From Promethearchaeota archaeon (GTDB lineage Archaea; Asgardarchaeota; Lokiarchaeia; Sigynarchaeales; SOKP01): a stretch of DNA of 13,549 bases. Location of the stretch: the NCBI GenBank assembly GCA_019894655.1, contig JAGXNZ010000233.1, positions 1 through 13,549 of the forward strand, read 5' to 3'. Shown one piece after another: positions 1-7,393 of this stretch (positions within the stretch are counted from its first letter, which is position 1; each line of letters opens with the position of its first letter). The translations under genes were made by a program, and so were the position numbers. The notes under the pieces were generated by a model. That model was not told the origin of the DNA. It worked only from the letters and a program-made list of their open reading frames with translations, and did not search any database.

Positions 1-606
1 ATCGACTAGCTCTCCTTCGGTTAATATGTCTCTGGCCTTAATTTCTTTTCCTAGTAAATTTAGAGCATAGACAAATTCATCTTTTGAACTTCCAATGGAA
101 TTTAATTTGATTTCGATAAGATCTGGCTTTTTCCTTGGTAAAGATGTAAGATGGGGTTGAGTTTGAAAAATTCCTCTAATTTGACTATTAAAATTAAGGG
201 AGTTCAATAGTTTTTCTTTTTTCCCTTTAAAATCATTTTGTTCTTTAATTGGGAGGGTAATCTTTCGACTAAGATAATCATTCAATTCGGGTGAAAAGAT
301 ATCTCCTACGATATATTTACCATATTCGTCTTCATTATACACCCTTATGCCAATCAAAATCAAAGGTGGTATCTCAACAACTGTAACAGGTTTCATTAAT
401 TCTTTTCCAAAATAGGGGCTGTTTTTCTGATCTTCTATATAAGTAATATGTGTCATACCTGCTTTGAAACCAGCATATCCTAAAAATGTAATATTATCAG
501 ATGCATCTAACCAGTGTCTTACTCGACCTTTACTTTGTGCTGCTCTTTTTCTTGGAAGAAACGCTAATGAGCCATGCCTTGGTGCGTGTTTTTTACGGTG
601 TCCCAT
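1..606 (-). CDS. rpl3: Ribosomal protein uL3 (L3), N-terminal 202 residues, cut by the window edge
   Basis: Large-subunit ribosomal protein L3, which contacts 23S rRNA near the peptidyl transferase centre. The ATG is the complement of 604-606 and the frame is open to base 1. The start MGHRKKHAPRHGSLAFLPRK and the following G-AGFKAGMTHI block with PVTVVEIPP are diagnostic of archaeal/eukaryotic L3. The archaeal protein is usually about 330-350 residues, so roughly the last 40% lies outside the window; the visible part stops just before the conserved loop that normally follows EGELVD. A weak Shine-Dalgarno-like GTGAT (complement of 612-616) sits 5 bases before the ATG. In archaea uL3 normally opens the uL3-uL4-uL23-uL2-uS19 operon, so this is probably the head of a leftward ribosomal operon. 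Confidence 0.97.
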   Translation of the reverse strand, partial: MGHRKKHAPRHGSLAFLPRKRAAQSKGRVRHWLDASDNITFLGYAGFKAGMTHITYIEDQKNSPYFGKELMKPVTVVEIPPLILIGIRVYNEDEYGKYIVGDIFSPELNDYLSRKITLPIKEQNDFKGKKEKLLNSLNFNSQIRGIFQTQPHLTSLPRKKPDLIEIKLNSIGSSKDEFVYALNLLGKEIKARDILTEGELVD

Positions 607-704
607 GAATAATCACTTTAAAGATAAAATGTTAAATTTATCGCAATAAAAAAAGTTTTTCATTCAAAAATAACATTTATTTCCCTTAGAATAATAAAAA
701 TGGA

Positions 705-714
705 CTTTTTAAAC
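705..714 (+). promoter_or_regulatory. TATA-like box of the filament operon
   Basis: CTTTTTAAAC is centred about 27 bases before the ATG at 737. That is the spacing expected for an archaeal TATA box driving a leaderless transcript, and no Shine-Dalgarno motif precedes the ATG. Read on the other strand, the same AT block could serve uL3, but it would lie about 100 bases before that start. Only the spacing supports this call. Confidence 0.45.
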
Positions 715-736
715 ATTAAATTAAAAAAATAATTAG

Positions 737-2923
737 ATGACAACGAATATAGATAAATCAAGCCATTTCCAAGTAAAAGATACATTAGATGATAAAGAAG
801 AGAAGACATTAATAATAAATTGTTCAATTTGTTCAAACTTAGAAGAAGGGAGAAATTTCAAAAGTGAATGTATTAACTGCGTACTCAAAAATCTCTATTT
901 AAACAAAAGTAGCATAAAAAAAACCACTTCAGTAAAAAGAAGCGAAAATATTATTGAATATAGCCAAATTTCATCCATTTTAGGCTTTTTTAATAAAACT
1001 AGTTCTATTAGAAAGATTTGGAAGAAAATTGATAATATTGGGAAAATAAAATGTAAGTATCAAGAATTTGATTGTAGGATAGAAACTTTATTCAATTCTC
1101 CTTTTTCTACTGATACTAATCCTATTTATGCACCAATTTCGATTTTTAATTATATTCTTGATAAAATAAATGAATTTAAAGGAGTAGAAGTCATCAATTT
1201 TGATTGTCAAAAATGTGTTAAAAAGGTTTTAACACTTTTAGAAAACATATTAGACATATTAAATAAATTAGATATCATTCACAAATACAAAAAATTTTCA
1301 ACAAAATACAAGAGTATCGATTCTATTATGAATTTTTATAATCATATCATATTTGAGACCCCACTCACTCCAATAACCAAAGAATTCACTAAAAATTCTT
1401 TTATTACATCAGGAAGCGATGTGATTGAAACTTATAGCATTGGAACCAACAAAATTTTCCAAATATTAATTTTTGATGTAATTAACGAATACGAGAAACA
1501 TTACGTTGTTAAATTTTCATTTCAATCTTCTGGAGAAGAAGATTTCTTTAAAAAAATTGTAAAAGACGCGAAAAACAACTTAAAACTTCTTGACTCTGAA
1601 AAGATTATTCCCCTAGAGGAATTAATAAGCTTATATCAGATGAGTGCTAAACGCTATTTAGTTTCTAAATACAAACTTCCTGAAAACGAAATAGAAAGCA
1701 TATCATTTGTTTCTGCATTGCATAAATTAAAAATAGAAAAGATTTTTCCTCTATTGATAGACGATCAAATTGAAGAAATTTTTTTAGATTCTCCAAAGGA
1801 AAAGGTTTATATTAACCACCAGAAATTTGGGCGCTGTAGAACTGATATAAAATTTGATATAAAGGATATTGAGAGATTAAAAACATTTCTAAGATTATAC
1901 AGCGGAAGAAGACTTGATTTTTCAAATCCGAGCATCAAAGTTGTTATTAAAAACAAATATTTCTATTGTAGATTTGCTATCGATGTGGGGCCAGTTCAAT
2001 TATATAATTTCGCATTAGATATAAGAAAATTGAACAAAAATATATATACTATTCAAGATTTACTGAAAAATGGCACTCTCAACCCCAAGATTTCTGCTTT
2101 TTTATATTTTTTGATTTTAAGAAGGGTTAACATAACGGTTACTGGCGAAACAGATACCGGAAAAACAACTTTAATTAATGCATTAGATCTACTAACACCA
2201 AAGGAATATCGAAAAATATACGTAGAAAACATAATTGAATCGTTAAATCAATCACAGTATCAAAAACATCAATTAAAATACCAGGTGGATTCTCTTGAAG
2301 AACAACCAACGCGTCAATCATCAAAGCAAAATCAAATTAAAAACTTGCTCCATCGTACTCCTGACATTATTTACTTAGGTGAAATTTTAACTAAAGAAGA
2401 AGCTGAAGCACTTTTTCACTGTTTAGCTGCGGGTTTAAAAGGATTTCAAACAATTCATTCTAACAATATTGATTCATTTCTGAATAGAATTATTCATCAC
2501 TTTAAAATTCACATCTCATGTTTAAGTGATTTAGGACTATTAATTTTAATGAAGAAGAATAAACAAAGAAGAATGATAGTATCGATAGTAGAGATGAAGA
2601 ATAATATAATTGAAGCTAATCAAATTTATAACGCTCTTTTTAAGTTCGAACCGCATTTAAAAAATTGGAGTGCTTTTAAATCTTTATATGAATCAAATTT
2701 AGTGGAAAAAATACGAAAATATGAGGAACTTTCTCGAGATAAATTCCAAACATTGTATGAACTTTATCAAGATGTCTTTAAAACTCTTCAACAACTCGAA
2801 AAATTAGACATATATAAGTTAATCGAATTATTTGATCAACTATCGTTTTATTCTTTAAAAAATATTGAGACTCTTTGCGTGTTTTGGGAAAATTGGAAAA
2901 ACTCATGGAGTTTAAATTCATAA
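737..2923 (+). CDS. Type IV filament / type II secretion family ATPase (GspE/VirB11-like) with cysteine-rich N-terminus
   Basis: Cytoplasmic ATPase expected to drive assembly of a type IV filament (pilus or archaellum-like). The C-terminal half of the 728 residues has the family pattern: an N2-type segment around 335-370 (PLLIDDQIEEIFLD, then H-KFG), Walker A GETDTGKTT at 470-478, a weak Asp box (YVENIIE, 495-501), TPDIIYLGE with Walker B Glu549, and the His box TIHSN around His574. The Arg that usually follows GEI is a Leu. The N-terminal 330 residues are not recognised, but contain CxxC pairs (Cys29/32, Cys45/48, Cys157/160) suggestive of zinc binding. A helical tail follows residue 620. 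It is first of three co-directional genes, 16 bases before the next. Family confident; the particular filament is not identifiable. Confidence 0.93.
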   Translation: MTTNIDKSSHFQVKDTLDDKEEKTLIINCSICSNLEEGRNFKSECINCVLKNLYLNKSSIKKTTSVKRSENIIEYSQISSILGFFNKTSSIRKIWKKIDNIGKIKCKYQEFDCRIETLFNSPFSTDTNPIYAPISIFNYILDKINEFKGVEVINFDCQKCVKKVLTLLENILDILNKLDIIHKYKKFSTKYKSIDSIMNFYNHIIFETPLTPITKEFTKNSFITSGSDVIETYSIGTNKIFQILIFDVINEYEKHYVVKFSFQSSGEEDFFKKIVKDAKNNLKLLDSEKIIPLEELISLYQMSAKRYLVSKYKLPENEIESISFVSALHKLKIEKIFPLLIDDQIEEIFLDSPKEKVYINHQKFGRCRTDIKFDIKDIERLKTFLRLYSGRRLDFSNPSIKVVIKNKYFYCRFAIDVGPVQLYNFALDIRKLNKNIYTIQDLLKNGTLNPKISAFLYFLILRRVNITVTGETDTGKTTLINALDLLTPKEYRKIYVENIIESLNQSQYQKHQLKYQVDSLEEQPTRQSSKQNQIKNLLHRTPDIIYLGEILTKEEAEALFHCLAAGLKGFQTIHSNNIDSFLNRIIHHFKIHISCLSDLGLLILMKKNKQRRMIVSIVEMKNNIIEANQIYNALFKFEPHLKNWSAFKSLYESNLVEKIRKYEELSRDKFQTLYELYQDVFKTLQQLEKLDIYKLIELFDQLSFYSLKNIETLCVFWENWKNSWSLNS

Positions 2924-2939
2924 ATAACTACTATGATAT

Positions 2940-3353
2940 ATGACAAATCTGTTAGAAAAAGCTTTATTGACAGGTTTTGGATTATTTGTTCTTACAATTT
3001 TCATCTCACTAATTAATCCATTTATAATTAGTATTTTTGAATTTAATAGCACGATTAAAAATGATGTAGAGAATTACAATGACTTCTTTAATGAAGTAGA
3101 TTCTGCAATTCTATTTGTCATTGATAATCCTGATTTAATTTATTTAAATGAAATTAAATACCCAAGAAATCTAAATATAACTCTGACTCAAGACTACCTT
3201 AAATATAACTTTTTAATAGAAAAAGAAATACAATCCAAAATCTATGAATATGTGAAACCTTTCATAAGTCGTACATATATTAACCTCTCCGCCTCGCGAT
3301 ACATATTAAATATTTCATGTCATTATAATTTTATTGATATTCAATTCATTTAA
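2940..3353 (+). CDS. Small single-pass membrane protein, possible pilin-like or accessory filament subunit
   Basis: A 137-residue protein not recognised by sequence. It has a short polar N-terminus (MTNLLEK), one strong hydrophobic segment at about residues 8-33, and a mostly polar remainder expected outside the cell, with possible N-glycosylation sites (NITLT, NLSAS). A basic residue just before a hydrophobic helix (K7-A8) resembles a class III prepilin signal, in which the prepilin peptidase cuts directly ahead of the helix, but the match is weak. It lies between the ATPase and platform genes, with gaps of 16 and 20 bases, so it is almost certainly co-transcribed with them. It could be a minor pilin, or an ArlF/G-like accessory protein anchored in the membrane. 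The ATG at 2940 is used; an earlier ATG at 2933 is out of frame. Confidence 0.75.
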   Translation: MTNLLEKALLTGFGLFVLTIFISLINPFIISIFEFNSTIKNDVENYNDFFNEVDSAILFVIDNPDLIYLNEIKYPRNLNITLTQDYLKYNFLIEKEIQSKIYEYVKPFISRTYINLSASRYILNISCHYNFIDIQFI

Positions 3354-3373
3354 TTGAGAGCTATAGTTAAAAT

Positions 3374-4891
3374 ATGAATCTTACTAATAGCATGATAATT
3401 TTATGCCAAAAACTTCACCCGTATAATATCCCGAGATTCAGATTTAGAAAATTAGATACCAGATACAAAATAACGTATGGAAAGGAATACAATCTCCATG
3501 AGAATGATATTAATAAAGCTAGCTTTATAATATTTTTAATTTCGTTCATTACGTTATTTGTTACTTCCTATTTTCTTTCGATATTCAATCTTGTACAAAT
3601 CATTTCTTATTCCCTAATAATATCCATGTTTCTATCTTACAGCTTTAATAAAAAGTTTTATAAAGGTGTCTTAAAGAAGGAGAATCAATTGAATGCCTTC
3701 GTTTATGTTATTAGAATTTATTTTTCACTTATACAAAAATCCGTTGGAAACAGTGCTGATTTGACTATTAATTTTATTAGACTAATCTCAGACTACAACC
3801 TTCCAATTAAGAAAGACTTCAGGAAAATATTAAACAAGATTCAATTAGGTCAAAATCCCGAGATGTTACTAGCGAAAGTTATCACTCCTTCAATGGATTT
3901 TAATTCCTATTTAAAAGAATTACTAATATCTAATTTTACTTATAATGAAACCCTCACCGAAAATTCATTAGAAAAAAAGTTTCGGCAATATTTAAGAGAA
4001 ATTGAATCAAAATTAAGTGTCTTCTTTTTTATTGGATTATTTTTCCCTTTGGGGATGTGTTTTTTAATTTTATTCCAAAGAATAAATTTTTTTTTATTAG
4101 TTATAATCTTACCACTTTTTTTCATATCAATTAAAACATTAAGCAAGAAATTTCTACGAAATGATTCGTTTTTGCTCGGAATGCTAAATAATTATTCGAA
4201 AGTGGAAAAAACTAAATTTCGCGAATTCATCTACTTTTTGAAAGGTTTTACATTAAATTTACAAAAAAACTCTTCACCGGAAATTGCATTTATAAATTCA
4301 TATTCACAAAATAAAAACCAAATCGTATTTATGCATGCCCCAATTAAGTCTCAAATCACTAATCTTATAAATTTATCGTGTTCTTTTGAGGAAATACTGG
4401 AGAACTTACGAATTGATACAAATTCAATACGTTTTAAAATAATACTAGATGTAATTGGAAAGTTAGTTAGTAAAAACGCATATATTTCTCATAAGAAGAT
4501 TAACGAGTTATTACATGAAATTTCAAATCATCAAAAACTAGAAAGCAAGTTAGAAATAATAATTAGAGGCGAAAGGTTTCGGGTATTATTCTTTTTATTC
4601 TTACTACCAATCATAATTGGAGGAATTGGGGGTTTGTTTCCACTGTTTAATATTATGATTAACAACCTATCCTTCTCTGGCATTGTTTACCGATATTCTT
4701 TATTAGAATTGTTCTTTAGTTATGATTTCGTTGTAATTTTTGTTGCGCTATGGTTTTGTGTCTATATATCCTCTCACTATTTCCTGGAAATTATTTCTTA
4801 CGAAAGAAAGAGTGTTCTAATTATTACTTCCTGCCTTATTTATATGTTTGCATTTTTCTCAAGTTTTTTTACTATTCTCAATTATTTTTAA
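3374..4891 (+). CDS. Type IV filament platform protein (TadC/ArlJ-like, two T2SF domains)
   Basis: Integral membrane platform on which the ATPase acts during filament assembly. The 505 residues show two cytoplasmic T2SF-like helical regions (about 108-205 and 283-400). These are separated by a pair of membrane segments (about 213-234 and 237-256). There are also N-terminal membrane segments (48-70, 72-91) and C-terminal ones (402-427, 450-470, 480-502). The second T2SF-like unit ends in the typical basic stretch RGERFR just before the LLPIIIGGIGGLFPLF helix. The basic cytoplasmic N-terminus (residues 20-36) is also typical of ArlJ/TadC-type archaeal proteins. It is last in the operon and ends 17 bases from the stop of a convergent gene. 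Identity rests on architecture, operon position and the repeated domain, not on a catalytic motif. Confidence 0.85.
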   Translation: MNLTNSMIILCQKLHPYNIPRFRFRKLDTRYKITYGKEYNLHENDINKASFIIFLISFITLFVTSYFLSIFNLVQIISYSLIISMFLSYSFNKKFYKGVLKKENQLNAFVYVIRIYFSLIQKSVGNSADLTINFIRLISDYNLPIKKDFRKILNKIQLGQNPEMLLAKVITPSMDFNSYLKELLISNFTYNETLTENSLEKKFRQYLREIESKLSVFFFIGLFFPLGMCFLILFQRINFFLLVIILPLFFISIKTLSKKFLRNDSFLLGMLNNYSKVEKTKFREFIYFLKGFTLNLQKNSSPEIAFINSYSQNKNQIVFMHAPIKSQITNLINLSCSFEEILENLRIDTNSIRFKIILDVIGKLVSKNAYISHKKINELLHEISNHQKLESKLEIIIRGERFRVLFFLFLLPIIIGGIGGLFPLFNIMINNLSFSGIVYRYSLLELFFSYDFVVIFVALWFCVYISSHYFLEIISYERKSVLIITSCLIYMFAFFSSFFTILNYF

Positions 4892-4908
4892 GAAGAATTT
4901 CGTAAATA

Positions 4909-5205
4909 TTAACTAAAAAAAATGACATAAAATAATTCAGCTATTAAAAAAACTCCAATAAATATAGCAAAGAATTTTGAGTAAGAAACTATCGTTTTAA
5001 ATAATAATATATCAACGCTACTATTATACATAAAAATTTCTATTTCATTTAGAATTTGGAGAAAAGGTATTAAAAATATTAAGAATACTATAAGAGAGAC
5101 AAATACAGTTGTTAGTTCGGTGGATATTATGGAATATATAAAAATGAATATGAAAAGCGATACTAATAAAAAGAATTGCAATAGAATTAAAGTAAAATTC
5201 GTCAT
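4909..5205 (-). CDS. Small hydrophobic membrane protein, unknown function
   Basis: A 98-residue, almost wholly hydrophobic protein with three probable membrane helices (about 4-28, 32-53 and 72-97), separated by a short polar stretch around NEIEIF and YNSS. I do not recognise a family. It lies on the opposite strand to the filament operon, tail to tail with the platform gene. Support for it being real: a full-length open frame with ATG, a TATA-like ATTTTAAATA block about 30 bases upstream on the minus strand (leaderless spacing), and no larger frame on the other strand. Hydrophobic frames arise by chance in AT-rich DNA, so confidence is moderate. Confidence 0.55.
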   Translation of the reverse strand: MTNFTLILLQFFLLVSLFIFIFIYSIISTELTTVFVSLIVFLIFLIPFLQILNEIEIFMYNSSVDILLFKTIVSYSKFFAIFIGVFLIAELFYVIFFS

Positions 5206-5230
5206 AATCCATCTTATTTAACAAAAAAAC

Positions 5231-5241
5231 TATTTAAAATT
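5231..5241 (-). promoter_or_regulatory. TATA-like box for the small membrane protein gene
   Basis: On the minus strand this reads AATTTTAAATA, centred about 30 bases before the ATG at 5205. That is consistent with a leaderless or near-leaderless transcript. No Shine-Dalgarno motif of note is present, only GATGGATT directly before the ATG. Confidence 0.4.
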
Positions 5242-5374
5242 CTAAGATTATTGTAAATGATTATGTGATATTGAAATTTAAAAACTAAGTATTTATAATT
5301 GACAAGAATTAAGTCTATTTCGTATAATGATTTCGAATGTTAAATATTTTGAAAAACAGATTGACCTAGAAAAT

Positions 5375-5386
5375 ATTATATAAAAA
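5375..5386 (+). promoter_or_regulatory. TATA-like box deciding the start of the V4R-domain gene
   Basis: ATTATATAAAAA is centred 24-25 bases before the ATG at 5405. Initiation would fall at that ATG rather than at the in-frame TTG at 5393, which lies inside the normal TATA-to-start interval. This favours a leaderless mRNA starting at 5405. Confidence 0.5.
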
Positions 5387-5404
5387 AATGATTTGATTAT
5401 AATT

Positions 5405-5893
5405 ATGAGAAATTTAAAATTGAAGGGATTAAAATATGATAAAGGGAAATACGATTTATATGATGAAAGATTTGTGTTTTTTCCCCCACAAATAATTGAT
5501 ATACTGTCATCGATATATGGAGAGGGAGTAAAGTCCTTACTAGTTTGGTTAGGTAAAAAAGTTGGTTGGGCGTTAATTCAGGATTGGGATGAACATTTAA
5601 AATCAAAAACCTTAGGTGATTTAGTTAATCAATTTTGCAATATAATAAGCAATCATGGATGGGGAATATTTAATCCAAAACAAATTTCAGACAACTTAAT
5701 AGTAATTGAGCTTCAACACAATATCTCAAACAATTTAAATATCAAATCAAAGTATACATGTTATTATATTACTGGATTATTAGCTGGTTTTGGAGAATAC
5801 GCACTATATAAAGTAAATGTTATAGAAAATAATTGTAGTATTGAGGATCAAGATTTAAATTCATGCGAATTTAGAATCGAGAAAAATTTTTAA
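5405..5893 (+). CDS. V4R-domain (4-vinyl reductase family) small protein
   Basis: A 162-residue protein whose C-terminal half fits the V4R domain, a small ligand-binding alpha/beta fold related to the Bet3 subunits of TRAPP. The visible signature is GLLAGFGEYALYKVNVIE (124-141) followed by a paired cysteine pattern, ENNC (Cys144) then SCEFRI (Cys154), matching the usual E..C...G...C.F ending. A helical region (30-60) with GEGVKSLLVWLGKKVGW also fits. V4R proteins bind small molecules or metals, or act as sensor and adaptor domains; no ligand can be assigned. The frame can be opened at a TTG (5393), but the ATG at 5405 fits the TATA box and the usual short N-terminus. It is divergent from the small membrane protein gene and ends 10 bases from a convergent gene. 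Confidence 0.78.
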   Translation: MRNLKLKGLKYDKGKYDLYDERFVFFPPQIIDILSSIYGEGVKSLLVWLGKKVGWALIQDWDEHLKSKTLGDLVNQFCNIISNHGWGIFNPKQISDNLIVIELQHNISNNLNIKSKYTCYYITGLLAGFGEYALYKVNVIENNCSIEDQDLNSCEFRIEKNF

Positions 5894-5902
5894 AGAATTA
5901 AA

Positions 5903-6289
5903 TCACCAGGGATCCCATTCTTCAGGATTCAGTTCTTTAACCTCGTTATTTTTAAGATATTTCTCTGAAATTTGAGGTTCTATTTTTACATAAACATTTT
6001 CTTCTTCCGTTATCTTTTTGTATGATTCAATATCTTCACGAATTAAATCATCAGTTAACAATATTTTATCTTCACCTATTACTACATCTTTAAAAGCAGA
6101 AATTAAGGATAAAAAATTAAAAAACTCTTCCTTTTTCATTTCCACATTTATAAAATCACCGTTTTTTAACAATCTAAGTTTTATTAGGCGAACTTCACCA
6201 CTTATTTCTACTGAGGTCAATTCAATATTTTCATTTTTATTTTTTAACTGAATTTTCCATGAAGTTTCTCTTGTTTTTTCGATTTCCAT
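5903..6289 (-). CDS. Hypothetical protein with beta-rich core and acidic Trp-tipped C-terminus
   Basis: A 128-residue protein not securely recognised. I chose the ATG at 6289 over the upstream in-frame ATG at 6388. A GGAG Shine-Dalgarno core lies 8 bases before it, TATA-like blocks lie at 6320-6355, and the extra 33 upstream residues would be an unrelated hydrophobic stretch. Residues 10-50 alternate in the way beta strands do (SWKIQLKN, VRLIKLRLLKNGDFINVEM), followed by a helix (EEFFNFLSLISAF). This weakly resembles the PC4/p15 single-stranded-DNA-binding fold, but the KKGI motif of PC4 is absent. From residue 75 the protein is strongly acidic and ends in NPEEWDPW. Acidic tails with an aromatic tip are known as protein-docking ends, for example in bacterial SSB; applying that here is inference. 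Confidence 0.7.
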   Translation of the reverse strand: MEIEKTRETSWKIQLKNKNENIELTSVEISGEVRLIKLRLLKNGDFINVEMKKEEFFNFLSLISAFKDVVIGEDKILLTDDLIREDIESYKKITEEENVYVKIEPQISEKYLKNNEVKELNPEEWDPW

Positions 6290-6296
6290 TAATTTA

Positions 6297-6302
6297 GCTC
6301 CA
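6297..6302 (-). promoter_or_regulatory. Shine-Dalgarno site selecting the ATG at 6289
   Basis: The minus strand reads GTGGAGCTAAATTA directly before the ATG. The GGAG core is complementary to the end of archaeal 16S rRNA and has an 8-base spacer. It supports the short form of the hypothetical protein. Confidence 0.55.
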
Positions 6303-6396
6303 CTCTTAAGATAATTAAATATCAATATTTTAATAAAAATTAACCAATTTAAAATTATCCTAATACAAGTATCGAAGATTTTAATCAAAAAGTTTT

Positions 6397-6406
6397 AAAA
6401 AAAAAA
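6397..6406 (-). terminator. Poly-T terminator of the cdc6/wHTH/prepilin peptidase operon
   Basis: A run of ten T's on the minus strand begins 24 bases after the prepilin peptidase stop codon. Archaeal RNA polymerase terminates at such runs without needing a hairpin. The TATA-like blocks of the next minus-strand gene lie just beyond it, so that gene is probably a separate unit. Confidence 0.6.
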
Positions 6407-6430
6407 GAGGTTCCTATTACTTACTTTTTA

Positions 6431-7096
6431 TTAGAAAAGATAATTAATCATCAAAAAATCATAGGAAATGAAGATTAATACTGCAATTGGAGGTCTAATT
6501 TGCGCAAGAAATTGAAATTTCTCTCTTTCTTCATTATAAACCAAAGTAAGTGTTTTCATCTGGAGCTTAGTATCTGAATATTCATTTATTTGCGAGAAAT
6601 CTAAAAATCTATAAAATAGCTTCAAAAACGCTGCTTGTGGATATGAAATTTGTTCAATTAATGCATACCACATATTGTTAGAATGAGATTTTGTTAAAAA
6701 ACGATTGAAAAGGTAATTGCATGATATTAATATTAAAAATAAGATGAAAAGGTATAGAAAAAAAGAGAAAAACAAATTGAAATTAAAACCAAGAATTGGA
6801 AAAGCAAAAAACAAAAAGGTAATTAACTTACCGTCGCTTCCACCTATTAATTTTAAACAGAATAACGAAAAGGAAAAAGTAAATGCTAATAAAATGATTA
6901 TAGATTTATAGATAGCAAAAATCATCAGGTTAGTGTAAAAGTTTTGAGCTTCAATAAGTGTTAAAACGAAACCAACAACAAAAAAAACTCCAAAGCTTCT
7001 GTTTGGTATTTTTCTAAAACAGATATCTCTATACATACAATATAATAAAACCATATTTGAAAAATAAAAAAAGAACTCCCCAATGTCTGGAGTCAA
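6431..7096 (-). CDS. Type IV prepilin peptidase (A24 family aspartic membrane protease)
   Basis: Membrane aspartic protease that removes the signal peptide of type IV pilin-like precursors at the cytoplasmic face. The 221-residue protein has both family motifs: catalytic Asp24 in YRDICFRKIPN (the D-x6-IPN pattern) and catalytic Asp88 in IGGSDGK (the GxGD-type motif). These lie amid about five or six hydrophobic segments. A cytoplasmic-looking stretch at 135-200 precedes a final helix. The start is a TTG three bases after the winged-helix stop (TAAGGATTG). It is preferred because the only nearby ATG (7054) would leave just nine residues before the catalytic Asp, too few for the first membrane helix. 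It is third in an operon behind cdc6 and the wHTH gene. It is the likely processing enzyme for the filament at 737-4891. Confidence 0.92.
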   Translation of the reverse strand: MTPDIGEFFFYFSNMVLLYCMYRDICFRKIPNRSFGVFFVVGFVLTLIEAQNFYTNLMIFAIYKSIIILLAFTFSFSLFCLKLIGGSDGKLITFLFFAFPILGFNFNLFFSFFLYLFILFLILISCNYLFNRFLTKSHSNNMWYALIEQISYPQAAFLKLFYRFLDFSQINEYSDTKLQMKTLTLVYNEEREKFQFLAQIRPPIAVLIFISYDFLMINYLF

Positions 7097-7099
7097 TCC

Positions 7100-7393
7100 T
7101 TATATATCGCCTTCCCATATTTGTATAAATGTTTTTAAACTCTTAGCCCTAATGTTTTCAAATTTGTATCTATATATTTTAATTCGCCCAAATATTTTCT
7201 CCTGAATTAATTTAGAGGAGTTTAAATAATCTAAGTGACTTTTAACGTTCGCGTGATTAAGCTTAGTAATCTTTATGATCTGAGATATTGACAATTCTTG
7301 ATTTAATGCTAGTGCTTTTAAGATTTTAATTCTTGCCCGTGACCCTAATAAATTTTCGATTTTAAAGTTCTCTTCTACTTCTTTTACTATCAA
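7100..7393 (-). CDS. Winged helix-turn-helix transcription regulator (ArsR/MarR-like fold)
   Basis: A 97-residue single-domain DNA-binding protein. Residues 17-30 (GSRARIKILKALAL) match the first helix of ArsR-type winged helices. The helix-turn-helix spans about 36-60 (ISQIIKITKLNHANVKSHLD), with the recognition helix at 47-57, and a beta wing follows at 64-78 (QEKIFGRIKIYRYK). No metal-binding cysteines or effector domain are seen. The start is TTG within ATTTGATAG, overlapping the cdc6 stop codon by four bases; no ATG occurs in the frame, so a non-ATG start is required. It is translationally coupled to cdc6 and followed at once by the prepilin peptidase, so local regulation of filament genes is plausible but is inference. 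Confidence 0.88.
   Translation of the reverse strand: MIVKEVEENFKIENLLGSRARIKILKALALNQELSISQIIKITKLNHANVKSHLDYLNSSKLIQEKIFGRIKIYRYKFENIRAKSLKTFIQIWEGDI

Noticed and set aside
464..649. Plus-strand frame of 61 codons
   Set aside because: It overlaps the start of the clear uL3 gene on the other strand and shows no protein-like pattern.
3940..4146. Minus-strand frame of 68 codons inside the platform gene
   Set aside because: Antisense shadow of the T2SF membrane protein; lysine-rich composition comes from the complement of hydrophobic codons.
5403..5606. Minus-strand frame of 67 codons
   Set aside because: Antisense to the V4R-domain gene, which has far better family support.
6018..6251. Plus-strand frame of 77 codons
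   Set aside because: Antisense shadow of the acidic-tail protein.
6290..6388. N-terminal extension of the acidic-tail protein from an ATG at 6388
   Set aside because: The extra 33 residues are an isolated hydrophobic stretch overlapping promoter-like sequence, while a GGAG ribosome-binding site sits before the ATG at 6289.
6717..6911. Plus-strand lysine-rich frame of 64 codons
   Set aside because: Antisense to the prepilin peptidase membrane segments, including the catalytic GGSDGK motif.
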